A DNA stretch of 64,000 nt from an uncultured Oscillospiraceae bacterium (GTDB lineage Bacteria; Bacillota; Clostridia; Oscillospirales; Oscillospiraceae): contig CAKTVG010000008.1 of NCBI GenBank assembly GCA_934622035.1, forward strand, positions 1-64,000, given 5' to 3'. Below, piece by piece: positions 33,118-40,881 of the stretch. Positions within the stretch are counted from its first letter, which is position 1; each line of letters begins with the position of its first letter. A program made the translations under genes and the position numbers. Under the pieces are notes generated by a model. It was not told the origin of the DNA and searched no databases. It saw only the letters and a program-made list of their open reading frames with translations.

Positions 33118-33146
33118 TTGCCATTTCCGAAAAAAACGGCTATAAT
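33118..33146 (+). promoter_or_regulatory. Sigma-A promoter of pncB
   Basis: TTGCCA (33118-33123), a 17-base spacer and TATAAT (33141-33146), 28 bases before the pncB ATG. Confidence 0.85.
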
Positions 33147-33173
33147 CAAAGAAAAATCCCTTCGAGGTGCAAC

Positions 33174-34649
33174 ATGAAAGTAAACGAAAAGCTGAACATG
33201 ACAATGCTCTGTGATTTCTACGAGCTGACGATGGCCAACGGCTATTTTGCCAGCGGCATGAAGGACAAAATCTGCTACTTCGACGTTTTCTACCGCAATG
33301 TGCCGGACAACGGCGGCTTTGCCATTGCCGCCGGGCTGGAGCAGGTCATTGAGTATATTCAGGACCTGCATTTTTCCGCTGACGACATCGCATATCTGCG
33401 CGGCCGCAAGCTCTTCAATGAGGACTTCCTGCACTATCTGGAAACCTTCCGCTTCACGGGCGATATCTTCGCCGTGCCGGAGGGCACGCCCATCTTCCCG
33501 AAGGAGCCGATCCTGACGGTGCGTGCGCCCGCCATCGAGGCACAGCTTGTCGAGACGTATATCCTTCTGGTTCTGAACCACCAGAGCCTGATCGCGACAA
33601 AGGCCAACCGCGTCGTCCGCGCCGCGCAGGGCAGAACCGTTCTGGAGTTCGGCTCCCGCCGTGCGCAGGGCGCGCAGGGCGCGATTCTGGGTGCGAGAGC
33701 GGCCTATATCGGCGGTTGCAACGGCACGGCCTGCACCATCTCCGATCAGCTCTACGGCGTCTACGCCGGCGGCACCATGGCGCACTCCTGGGTGCAGATG
33801 TTCGACAGTGAATACGAGGCCTTCCGCACCTATTGCGAGCTGTACCCGACGAACGCGACCCTGCTGGTGGACACCTACAACACGCTCAAAAGCGGCATCC
33901 CGAATGCCATTCGCGCATTCAACGAGGTACTCAAGCCGAAGGGAATTACAAAGTGCGGCATCCGCCTGGACTCCGGCGACATGACCTATCTGACCAAGAA
34001 GGCCCGCAAAATGCTCGATGAGGCCGGCTGGACCGACTGCGCCATCTCCGTTTCCAACGCGCTGGATGAGTATCTGATCCAGGATCTGCTGCGTCAGGGC
34101 GCGCAGATCGACATGTTCGGCGTGGGCGAGCGCCTGATTACCGCACGCAGCGAGCCGGTCTTCGGCGGCGTTTACAAGCTGGTCGCCGTGGAGGATGAGA
34201 AGGGCGCCATTGAGCCGAAAATCAAAATTTCCGAGAACACGGGCAAAATCACCAATCCGCACTTCAAGAAGCTTTACCGCTTCTATGGCAACGACACCGG
34301 CAAGGCGATTGCCGACTATCTGTGCGTCTGGGACGAGACGGTGGACGACAGCAAGAATATCCGCATCTTCGACCCCGAGGCGACCTGGAAGGAAAAAGAG
34401 GTTTACAATTTCACGGCGCGCGTGCTCCAGGAGCCGATTTTTAAAAACGGCGAGTTGGTTTATAAAATGCCCACGCTGGAGGAAATCCGCACCTACTGCA
34501 AGCAGCAGGTGGACACGCTCTGGGACGAGGTCAAGCGCTTTGACAACCCGCACAATTATTATGTGGACCTGTCACAGCGGCTTTGGGATATCAAATACGA
34601 CCTGCTGAAGCGGAACGCAGGCGGCGAGCACCATGAGAAAAAAGACTAA
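33174..34649 (+). CDS. pncB: Nicotinate phosphoribosyltransferase
   Basis: A 491-residue NAPRTase that converts nicotinate and PRPP to nicotinate mononucleotide (NAD salvage). It begins with NMTMLCDFYELTMANGYF; the substrate-binding blocks are LEFGSRRAQGAQGAILGARA, MAHSWVQMF, LVDTYNTLKSGIPNAI and IRLDSGDMTYL. The catalytic His follows the AGGTMAHSW motif. GAGGTG precedes the ATG. The last 17 bases overlap a small membrane-protein gene. Confidence 0.96.
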   Translation: MKVNEKLNMTMLCDFYELTMANGYFASGMKDKICYFDVFYRNVPDNGGFAIAAGLEQVIEYIQDLHFSADDIAYLRGRKLFNEDFLHYLETFRFTGDIFAVPEGTPIFPKEPILTVRAPAIEAQLVETYILLVLNHQSLIATKANRVVRAAQGRTVLEFGSRRAQGAQGAILGARAAYIGGCNGTACTISDQLYGVYAGGTMAHSWVQMFDSEYEAFRTYCELYPTNATLLVDTYNTLKSGIPNAIRAFNEVLKPKGITKCGIRLDSGDMTYLTKKARKMLDEAGWTDCAISVSNALDEYLIQDLLRQGAQIDMFGVGERLITARSEPVFGGVYKLVAVEDEKGAIEPKIKISENTGKITNPHFKKLYRFYGNDTGKAIADYLCVWDETVDDSKNIRIFDPEATWKEKEVYNFTARVLQEPIFKNGELVYKMPTLEEIRTYCKQQVDTLWDEVKRFDNPHNYYVDLSQRLWDIKYDLLKRNAGGEHHEKKD

Positions 34650-35163
34650 CGTCATCGCGCTCTGCGGCGTGCTGGCGGCGCTGGCGGTGGCGTTGATGTT
34701 CCTCGGCGGGACGCTGGCCTTCGCGGCGATTGCCTGCCCGGTCATGGCCTCGCTCGTGCTGATCCCGGTGTACTATGAGTGCGGCTGGAAATGGGGGCTT
34801 GTGTGGTACGCGGCGGTGGGACTTTTGAGCCTGCTGCTGGCCCCGGAAAAGGAATCTGCGATTTTATTCATCGCGTTCGGCTATTATCCCATGCTGAAGC
34901 GGCCCATCGGGCATCTGCGCAGCCGTGTGATAAAATGGATCGTCAAGCTGGTGTACGTCAACGCCGTGCTCTGCGCGGCCTATGGGCTGATGATCTTCGT
35001 GTTCCGGATGGCGTCCGTCTCGGCGGAGTTCCGGGAATACACGAGCATCATGCTTGCCGTGCTGATTGCGCTGGCGAACCTGACCTTTGTGATCTATGAT
35101 TTTTTGATCGACCGGTTGGAAATTCTCTATTGCGTCAAGCTCAGACCGAAACTGAAACTCTGA
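34633..35163 (+). CDS. Small multi-pass membrane protein, ECF S-component-like
   Basis: A 176-residue protein with about five membrane helices. The N-terminal half (IALCGVLAALAVALMFLGG, then YYECGWKWGLVWYAAVGLLS, then FGYYPMLKRPI) has the look of small substrate-binding membrane proteins of ECF transporters. It overlaps pncB by 17 bases and is translationally coupled to it, so a niacin-related transport role is an attractive but unproven inference. No ATPase or T component is nearby. Confidence 0.7.
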   Translation: MRKKTNVIALCGVLAALAVALMFLGGTLAFAAIACPVMASLVLIPVYYECGWKWGLVWYAAVGLLSLLLAPEKESAILFIAFGYYPMLKRPIGHLRSRVIKWIVKLVYVNAVLCAAYGLMIFVFRMASVSAEFREYTSIMLAVLIALANLTFVIYDFLIDRLEILYCVKLRPKLKL

Positions 35164-35195
35164 ACCGCTGCGCCCTTGCGGGCGCAGCGGTTTTT
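35163..35195 (+). terminator. Terminator of the pncB operon
   Basis: A 13-bp stem (35163-35175 with 35180-35192) with a TTGC loop, followed by TTTTT. Confidence 0.85.
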
Positions 35196-35245
35196 CTGGT
35201 GCAGAGACAGTCCTTATGGGTGCGGTTGAGAAATAGAACCAATTC

Positions 35246-35332
35246 GTAGGGGCGAGGCTCTGCCTCGCCCGGTGCAGGCAGTCACAAGTTTGCAAATTCC
35301 TACACACAGGACGGGAAACCCGTCCCCCTGCG
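35246..35332 (+). repeat. Intergenic palindromic repeat, copy C
   Basis: It contains GGCGAGGCTCTGCCTCGCCC, GGTGCAGGCAGTCACAAGTT and TGCAAATTCC, then an ACGGGAAACCCGTCCCC hairpin. The order is the same as in copy B, and it lies between a terminator and the next gene. Confidence 0.75.
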
Positions 35333-35357
35333 CACATTTTGCGGTATATTTAAAATT

Positions 35358-35388
35358 CCCCCGGCGGTTCAAATGGAACTGCCGGGGG
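35358..35388 (-). terminator. Terminator of the beta-helix lipoprotein gene
   Basis: A 13-bp stem (CCCCCGGC..GTTC with GAAC..GCCGGGGG, one wobble) about 20 bases past the stop, with AATTTTAAAT on the minus-strand exit and T runs on the plus side. Confidence 0.65.
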
Positions 35389-35408
35389 CTTGCCGTTTTT
35401 CGCTATCT

Positions 35409-37226
35409 TCAGGGCTGCGTTCCGCCGGGGCCGCCGGAGAAGCCTCCGGGAGGGGTGCCTGGGAAGCCGCCTGAGCTGCCGTCGGGCGGCGTGGGAGCAT
35501 CGCCGGAGCTTCCGTCAGGCGGAGTGGGCATGCTGCCGGAATTACCGTCCGGCGGGGTGCCGGGCTGGCCCCCCTGACCACCGGGAAAGCTGCCCATGCC
35601 GCCGCCGTAAATGAGACTGTCGAGCGTGACGGTGGTTTCCTGACCGCCTGCCGAGACGGTGTAGGTCTCGCTCTGCTTCAATTCGGGGCTGCTGACGACG
35701 ACGCTGCGATAGTCCTTGGCGGGCGTGTAGGTCAGGATGACATTGCCGGAGGCGTCCTTGACCGTGACGGCCTGCCCGGCGCTGCCGGAGAGGTTCAGCA
35801 GAATGCTGCCCTGCGTAGAGGCGGAGCCGAAGTTCATGGCCATGCCGTTGGAGCCGGCGGCGACGACCGTGCCGCCCGTGATGGTGCCGGTGCCGTCGTA
35901 GTCCAGCGCACCGTCGCCGTCGCTTGTGGGGCCGTCGATATAGAGCTCGCCGCCGGTAACGAGCAGATCGCCGTTGGAGTCTACGCCGTCGCCGGAGGCG
36001 TCGATGTAGATCACGCCGCCGGAAATGGTAATGGTATACTCCGCGCTGCCGCCGAAGCTGTCCATCCGCGGGCCGAAGCCGCTCTGATCCTTGCCGCCTG
36101 CGGCGTTGATGCCGTCGTCGCTGGCGACGATATGAATTTCTCCGCCGGAAATGTCCACGACTGCGCCCTCGATGCCCTCGTAGCACTCGGTGATGCGGAT
36201 GACGCCGCCGGAGACGCTCGTTGTCTCGTCGGCGTGCATACCGTCGTCGCCCGTGGCGATGGTGAACTCACCGCCGGAGACGGTCAGACTGCCGTTGGAG
36301 TGCAGCGCGTCGTCTGCGCAGTCGAGGGTGAAGCTGCCGCCCTCGATCGTGAGCTGCGTGCCTGCCTTGAGTCCCTTGGCGCTGGCATCGTCGGCAAGCG
36401 CCGTGCCGCTGCCGCCGCCGGTGGTGACGGTGAAGCTGCCGCTGTGGACGGTCAGGACGGTTTCTGCCTGAATGCCGTCCTCCCCGGCGATCAGATTCAG
36501 AGTGGAATCCGTGATGTCGATATAGCCGAGCGTGCTGTCGGAGTCATTCGTCGAGCGCAGGGCGTCGCCGCCTGCGGCGACGGTCAGAGAGGCATTTTCC
36601 AGCGTGCAGGAATCCTTGCCGTTGACGCCGTGGTTCTTCGCCGTCACAGTGAGGGACGCGTCCTGAATCAGGAGCGTGTCCTTGCTTGTGACGCCGTTTT
36701 TATAGTTGGCGTTGACGCTCAGGCTGCCGCTGCCCGAGATGACCAGATCGGCCTTGGAATAGAGACAGGCGTTCGGCTCCTCGTCCGCTTCGGAGGAGAG
36801 ACTGTCCGCGAAGGTGTAGCTCTCGCCGTCGGTGAGCGTGCTCTGCGTGCCTTCCGGGAGGGAGAGCGTGACGGTTCTGGCCTTATAAATATAGAGGGGA
36901 CTGCCGTAGGAGCAGGTAAGATCGAGATCTTGCAGGATCAGCGTGACCTCGGCGCCCGGCGCGTTGACCAGCACGCGGCCCTCGCCGCTGCCGCTGAGCA
37001 CATAGCTTCCTGCGGCGGTGACGGTCACAACTCCGTCCTCGGCGGAAGCATCGGAGCCTGTGACGCTTGCACCGCTGCCGGAAAAGGCAATCTGTGCATT
37101 GGCATCCTCGGCGGACGGTTCCGTCTGTTCCGACTGCGCTGTCTGTGCCGCCTGCTCTGTTTTGCAGCCGCCCAGAAGCAGCAGAAGCAGTGCCGCACAG
37201 ATTAGAATTACGATTTGCTTTTTCAT
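35409..37226 (-). CDS. Beta-helix carbohydrate-binding lipoprotein (Cthe_2159 family)
   Basis: A 605-residue exported protein. The N-terminal lipoprotein signal ends LLLLLLGGC with the lipid-modified Cys at about residue 21. The body has many short strand repeats of the type SGGEFTIATGDDGMHAD, DISGGEIHIVASDDGINA and ISGGVIYIDASGDGVDSNGD. These are typical of Cthe_2159-like parallel beta-helices that bind Ca2+ and acidic plant polysaccharides. The C-terminal tail (about 545-605) is a low-complexity repeat of PPDGSSG-type units. It is divergent from the VTC-DUF4956 operon and shares a mirrored promoter with it. Confidence 0.85.
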   Translation of the reverse strand: MKKQIVILICAALLLLLLGGCKTEQAAQTAQSEQTEPSAEDANAQIAFSGSGASVTGSDASAEDGVVTVTAAGSYVLSGSGEGRVLVNAPGAEVTLILQDLDLTCSYGSPLYIYKARTVTLSLPEGTQSTLTDGESYTFADSLSSEADEEPNACLYSKADLVISGSGSLSVNANYKNGVTSKDTLLIQDASLTVTAKNHGVNGKDSCTLENASLTVAAGGDALRSTNDSDSTLGYIDITDSTLNLIAGEDGIQAETVLTVHSGSFTVTTGGGSGTALADDASAKGLKAGTQLTIEGGSFTLDCADDALHSNGSLTVSGGEFTIATGDDGMHADETTSVSGGVIRITECYEGIEGAVVDISGGEIHIVASDDGINAAGGKDQSGFGPRMDSFGGSAEYTITISGGVIYIDASGDGVDSNGDLLVTGGELYIDGPTSDGDGALDYDGTGTITGGTVVAAGSNGMAMNFGSASTQGSILLNLSGSAGQAVTVKDASGNVILTYTPAKDYRSVVVSSPELKQSETYTVSAGGQETTVTLDSLIYGGGMGSFPGGQGGQPGTPPDGNSGSMPTPPDGSSGDAPTPPDGSSGGFPGTPPGGFSGGPGGTQP

Positions 37227-37259
37227 GGGGATAACCTCCTTTTTTGAAGTTCTGGCCGC

Positions 37260-37292
37260 ATTGTAACCCCGGAAGCTAAAGGAGAGTTAAAG
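37260..37292 (-). promoter_or_regulatory. Response-regulator boxes and -10, lipoprotein side
   Basis: On the minus strand CTTTAACTCTC (37282-37292) and CTTTAGCTTCC (37271-37281) are adjacent 11-base direct repeats, followed after 5 bases by TACAAT (37260-37265). The arrangement mirrors the plus-strand side. Confidence 0.7.
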
Positions 37293-37307
37293 AAAACGGT
37301 AGAATTT

Positions 37308-37340
37308 CTTTAGCTCCTCTTTAGCTTCCCGCTTTATGAT
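37308..37340 (+). promoter_or_regulatory. Response-regulator boxes and -10, VTC side
   Basis: CTTTAGCTCCT (37308-37318) and CTTTAGCTTCC (37319-37329) are adjacent 11-base direct repeats, followed after 5 bases by TATGAT (37335-37340). No -35 is present, as expected for class II activation by a PhoB-type regulator. Confidence 0.75.
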
Positions 37341-37364
37341 GGGGACACAAAGGAGGTGGCGGCA

Positions 37365-38075
37365 ATGACGCAGTTCAGCTTTGCACGCTATGAAAAGAAG
37401 TATTTCCTCACGCCATTGCAGCAGGCGGCCGTGCTGGAGGGCATCCGCGCGCACACCCGCCCGGACGAATACGGAAAGTACACCATCTGCAACCTTTATT
37501 ATGATACGGACGATTGGCGCATCATTCGCGCATCCATCGAAAAGCCCGCCTATAAGGAAAAGCTGCGCGCGCGCAGCTACGGCGTTCCGGCGCAGGACGG
37601 CGACGTCTTCGTCGAGCTGAAAAAGAAGTGCTGCGGCGTTGTGTACAAGCGGCGCATCACGGCCCCGGCGGCGCTGGCGCAGAGGGACGTCCGTCTGGCG
37701 GCGCTGGCCGAGGGCGGACAGATCGGCAGGGAGATCGAGTGGTTCCAGCGGGTCAATCAGACAAAGCCGAGGGTGTTTCTGGCATACGACCGTCAGGCCT
37801 TTGCAGGCATTGGGGACCCGGAGCTGCGCATCACCTTCGATAAAAACATCCGCTGGCGCGAGGCGGCGCTCGACCTGCGCAGGGGAAGCGAGGGCACACC
37901 GCTGCTGTCCGAGGGCAAAATTCTGATGGAGCTGAAGCTCCCCGGCGCCTGCCCCCTCTGGCTGAGCGCGCTGCTGTCAGGGGTCGGGGTCTTCCCTACG
38001 TCGTTTTCCAAATACGGCGAGTATTACTGCAAGCAAGTTCTAAAAAATGCAAAGGAGGCGCGTTTCAGTGCTTGA
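37365..38075 (+). CDS. VTC domain / polyphosphate-polymerase-like protein
   Basis: A 236-residue CYTH-like tunnel protein of the VTC family. It has the expected basic strands: RYEKKYFL at the start, LRARSYG near residue 70, VFVELKKKCCGVVYKRRI, and LMELKLPG near the end, then FSKYGEYY. In yeast Vtc4 this domain makes polyphosphate. Bacterial stand-alone forms are usually found with DUF4956 proteins and their product is not established. The ATG at 37365 follows AAAGGAGG by 8 bases; a GTG at 37356 is too close. DUF4956 starts within its last codons. Confidence 0.88.
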   Translation: MTQFSFARYEKKYFLTPLQQAAVLEGIRAHTRPDEYGKYTICNLYYDTDDWRIIRASIEKPAYKEKLRARSYGVPAQDGDVFVELKKKCCGVVYKRRITAPAALAQRDVRLAALAEGGQIGREIEWFQRVNQTKPRVFLAYDRQAFAGIGDPELRITFDKNIRWREAALDLRRGSEGTPLLSEGKILMELKLPGACPLWLSALLSGVGVFPTSFSKYGEYYCKQVLKNAKEARFSA

Positions 38076-38724
38076 ATCCGTTATCTCTTCGACCATTACC
38101 GTCCCGGTGTTTCTTTTGTGCACCGCCGTCTCGCTCGTGCTTGGCGCGGGCGTGGCGCTGGTCAGCCGCTTCCGGGCAAAATGTACTTCCAGCTTTTCCG
38201 TTGCCCTGACGGTCCTTCCTGCGACCGTTCAGCTTGTAATCATGCTGGTCAACGGCAACATTGGCGCGGGCGTCGCCGTGGCGGGGGCCTTCAGTCTGGT
38301 GCGCTTCCGTTCCGCGCAGGGATCGGCACGGGAAATCGCAGCGATCTTCCTCGCCATGGCGATTGGCCTTGCCACCGGCATGGGCTATCTGACGCTGGCC
38401 GCGCTGGCCTTTGTGCTGCTGGGCGGCGTGATGCTGCTGGCATCCATGCTGCGGCTGGGCGAGAGCACGGAGCGTGTGCTGCGTGTGACCATTCCGGAGA
38501 ATCTGGACTACGAGGGTCTGTTCGACGATCTGTTTGAAAAATATACGAAGACGCACAGTCTCGAACGCGTGAAGACAAGCAATATGGGGACGCTCTATGA
38601 GCTGCAATATCGCGTGCGCTTCCGCGATGCGCAGCCGCCGAAGGCCTTTTTCGATGCGCTGCGCTGCCGCAACGGCAATCTGAACATTTCCTGCGGCAGA
38701 GAGGAAAACCGCGAGACGCTCTAG
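38068..38724 (+). CDS. DUF4956 family membrane protein
   Basis: A 218-residue protein with four membrane helices (about 12-120) and a soluble C-terminal domain of about 90 residues with a ferredoxin-like look. The hallmark AGAFSLVRFRSAQGSAREIA lies between helices 2 and 3. The GTG start at 38068 is chosen from AGGAGG 9 bases upstream; an ATG at 38047 overlaps that ribosome site itself. It overlaps the VTC gene by 8 bases, and the two families co-occur widely, so they probably form a membrane complex. Confidence 0.87.
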   Translation: MLESVISSTITVPVFLLCTAVSLVLGAGVALVSRFRAKCTSSFSVALTVLPATVQLVIMLVNGNIGAGVAVAGAFSLVRFRSAQGSAREIAAIFLAMAIGLATGMGYLTLAALAFVLLGGVMLLASMLRLGESTERVLRVTIPENLDYEGLFDDLFEKYTKTHSLERVKTSNMGTLYELQYRVRFRDAQPPKAFFDALRCRNGNLNISCGREENRETL

Positions 38725-38753
38725 TTGCGTTTTTTCAGGCCGTGCGGTATAAT
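38725..38753 (+). promoter_or_regulatory. Sigma-A promoter of the regulator-kinase pair
   Basis: TTGCGT (38725-38730), a 17-base spacer and TATAAT (38748-38753). This allows the two-component genes to be transcribed independently of the regulated VTC operon upstream. Confidence 0.8.
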
Positions 38754-38776
38754 CAGAAAAAAGGTGGGTGAGAGGT

Positions 38777-39451
38777 ATGCGTCTGCTGATTGCGGAGGAC
38801 GAGCTTGATCTGGCGGAGGCGCTGACGGTGTTCTTTGAAAAGAACCAGTTCAGCGTGGATGCCGTGCACGACGGCTTTGACGCTTATGAATATGCAATGG
38901 CGGCGGAATACGACGCCATCATCCTGGATGTGATGATGCCAAAGCTCAACGGCGTCGAGGTGCTGCAAAAGCTGCGGGACGCGGGCGTGACCACGCCGGT
39001 GATGATGCTCACGGCAAAGGCGCAGACAGGCGACCGCATCACCGGCTTCAACGCCGGGGCGGACGACTACCTGCCCAAGCCCTTCGAGCCAGACGAGCTG
39101 ATTTGCCGTGTGCGTGCGATGCTGCGCCGGGGCGGCAGCTATCACCCGGCGGTGCTGAGCTACGGCGGCGTCAGCCTGGACACCGGCACGGGCATGCTCT
39201 CCTGCGGCGAGCGCTCCGTGCGCCTGAGCGGCAGGGAGTTTCAGGTGATGGAGCTGTTTCTCCGCTCCCCGAAAATCGTGCTTTCCGCCGAGCGCATCAT
39301 GGAGCGCGTCTGGGGCTGGGACAGCGATGCCGGAATCAACGTGGTCTGGGTGCACATCTCCAATCTGCGTAAGCGGCTCAAGGCCATCGGCGCGGGCGTG
39401 ACCATTCAGGCCAACCGCGGCCTCGGCTACATTCTGGAGGCCGAACGATGA
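38777..39451 (+). CDS. OmpR/PhoB-family response regulator
   Basis: A 224-residue regulator. The receiver domain has the acidic pocket IAEDE, phospho-acceptor Asp51 in LDVMMPKLNG, Thr in MMLTAK and Lys in LPKPFE. The C-terminal winged helix has SGREFQVMELFLR and VWVHISNLRKRLKA. ATG 38777 is used; a GTG at 38768 is in frame. It is coupled to the kinase gene by a 4-base overlap. The adjacent 11-base direct-repeat boxes in front of the VTC operon and lipoprotein gene are its likely targets. Confidence 0.94.
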   Translation: MRLLIAEDELDLAEALTVFFEKNQFSVDAVHDGFDAYEYAMAAEYDAIILDVMMPKLNGVEVLQKLRDAGVTTPVMMLTAKAQTGDRITGFNAGADDYLPKPFEPDELICRVRAMLRRGGSYHPAVLSYGGVSLDTGTGMLSCGERSVRLSGREFQVMELFLRSPKIVLSAERIMERVWGWDSDAGINVVWVHISNLRKRLKAIGAGVTIQANRGLGYILEAER

Positions 39452-40683
39452 TCCGGCGGCTGCGCAAGCGGTTTATCCGCATTGCAACGCTGGCTGTCAC
39501 GGCGGTGCTGCTGGTGCTGTGCCTGAGCGTCAACATCGCAAATTATATTTCGGTGGATTCCGGGCTGACCAACGTGCTCGACGTCATTTCCGACAACCAG
39601 GGCACCATGCCGCCCATGCCGCACGGCCAGCCGCCGGAGGGACGCCCGGACGGACAGTTCACGAAGGAAACGCCCTTCTCCACGCGCTATTTCGTCCTGC
39701 GCTATGACGGAGACGGAGATCTCATCAAGGCGGATCTGGACAAGATCGCCGCCGTGACGGAGGACGACGTCGGAGAATACCTGTCGCTTGCGCTGGAGCA
39801 CGGCGAGGGCTACGGCTACACGCGGGGCTACAAGTACCGCGTTGTGTACAACGGCGAGGACCGCTGGATGGCAATTTTCCTGGATGATTATCAGGAAATG
39901 CGCTCCGTGCGGGAGATCGCGCTGGTGTCGCTGGCCGCCATGGCCGGCTGCGTCGCGTTGGTGTATGTCATTGTGGTGCTTTGCTCGCGCCGCGCGATCG
40001 ACCCGGTTGTGCAGGCCTCGGAACGCCAGAAACAGTTTATCACCGACGCCAGCCACGAGCTGAAAACACCCATCACCGTCATCGCCACCAGCCTGAAGGT
40101 CCTGGAAATGGAGACGGGTAAGCAGAAATGGATCGACAAGGCGCGGACGCAGACGGAAAAGCTGACGGAGCTGGTCAACTCCCTCGTGACGCTGTCGCGG
40201 ATGGATGAGGAAAAGACGCCCCTGCGCTTTGCGCCCTTCGCCGTCAGCGACGCTGTCCGGGAAACGGCGGAGTCCTTCCGGGACTTTGCCGAATCGAACG
40301 GGCATGCGCTCCGGCTGGAAATCGCGCCGGAGCTGGCGTTTTCCGGCGACGAATATGCGATTCGGCAGCTGGTGTCGATTCTGCTGGACAATGCGGTGAA
40401 ATACGCCGCCGAGGGTACGGAAATTGCCTTTTCTCTGGAGAAAACGAAAAAAGGCGTGCTGCTATCCTCCGCGAACGTCAGCCGGACGCCGGTTGCACCG
40501 GAGGAGCTGGACAAGCTCTTCGACCGTTTTTACCGCGCCGATCCGGCGCGCAGCGGTACAGGCAGCTTCGGCATCGGCCTTTCCATCGCCAGAAGCATCG
40601 CCGAGGGGCATAAGGGCGGTATCCGCGCCTCGTTGGAGGACGGAAAAATCTGCTTCCGCGCCGAGCTGCGCAATATGAAATAA
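39448..40683 (+). CDS. Sensor histidine kinase of the VTC/lipoprotein system
   Basis: A 411-residue kinase with membrane helices at about 10-32 and 155-178 flanking an extracellular sensor of about 120 residues that contains a Pro/Gly-rich segment (PPMPHGQPPEGRPDG). The H box is FITDASHELKTPITVI near residue 205, the N box is LLDNAVKYA, and G boxes are SFGIGLSIAR. It probably phosphorylates the regulator encoded just upstream. The Pro/Gly-rich sensor segment resembles the tail of the lipoprotein at 35409-37226. Confidence 0.93.
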   Translation: MIRRLRKRFIRIATLAVTAVLLVLCLSVNIANYISVDSGLTNVLDVISDNQGTMPPMPHGQPPEGRPDGQFTKETPFSTRYFVLRYDGDGDLIKADLDKIAAVTEDDVGEYLSLALEHGEGYGYTRGYKYRVVYNGEDRWMAIFLDDYQEMRSVREIALVSLAAMAGCVALVYVIVVLCSRRAIDPVVQASERQKQFITDASHELKTPITVIATSLKVLEMETGKQKWIDKARTQTEKLTELVNSLVTLSRMDEEKTPLRFAPFAVSDAVRETAESFRDFAESNGHALRLEIAPELAFSGDEYAIRQLVSILLDNAVKYAAEGTEIAFSLEKTKKGVLLSSANVSRTPVAPEELDKLFDRFYRADPARSGTGSFGIGLSIARSIAEGHKGGIRASLEDGKICFRAELRNMK

Positions 40684-40687
40684 ATGA

Positions 40688-40724
40688 GCCGGGAAACGCT
40701 GCACACAACGTTTCCCGGCGTTTG
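40688..40724 (+). terminator. Terminator of the regulator-kinase operon
   Basis: An 11-bp stem GCCGGGAAACG/CGTTTCCCGGC (40688-40698 with 40709-40719) followed by GTTTG. Confidence 0.65.
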
Positions 40725-40805
40725 CATTGACCGGGAAAAAACGATCGGGCGTTCCTGTGAAACAAATCGCAATAGAAAGCCATGTGCCGTGTTTCCCATA
40801 AAAAG

Positions 40806-40825
40806 ATGTCAGAGAAACAACATTT
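40806..40825 (+). promoter_or_regulatory. Shared sugar-island motif, copy 1
   Basis: ATGTCAGAGAAACAACATTT lies 18 bases before TATAAT (40844-40849) and covers the place of the -35 of the ROK kinase promoter. Two related copies lie at 42116-42135 and 48695-48714. The motif is non-palindromic, as AraC-type sites usually are. Confidence 0.6.
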
Positions 40826-40881
40826 CCGCGTTTCCGGTGCCGCTATAATAGATGCATCTTTTGTAAAAAAGGAGAAGCGCT

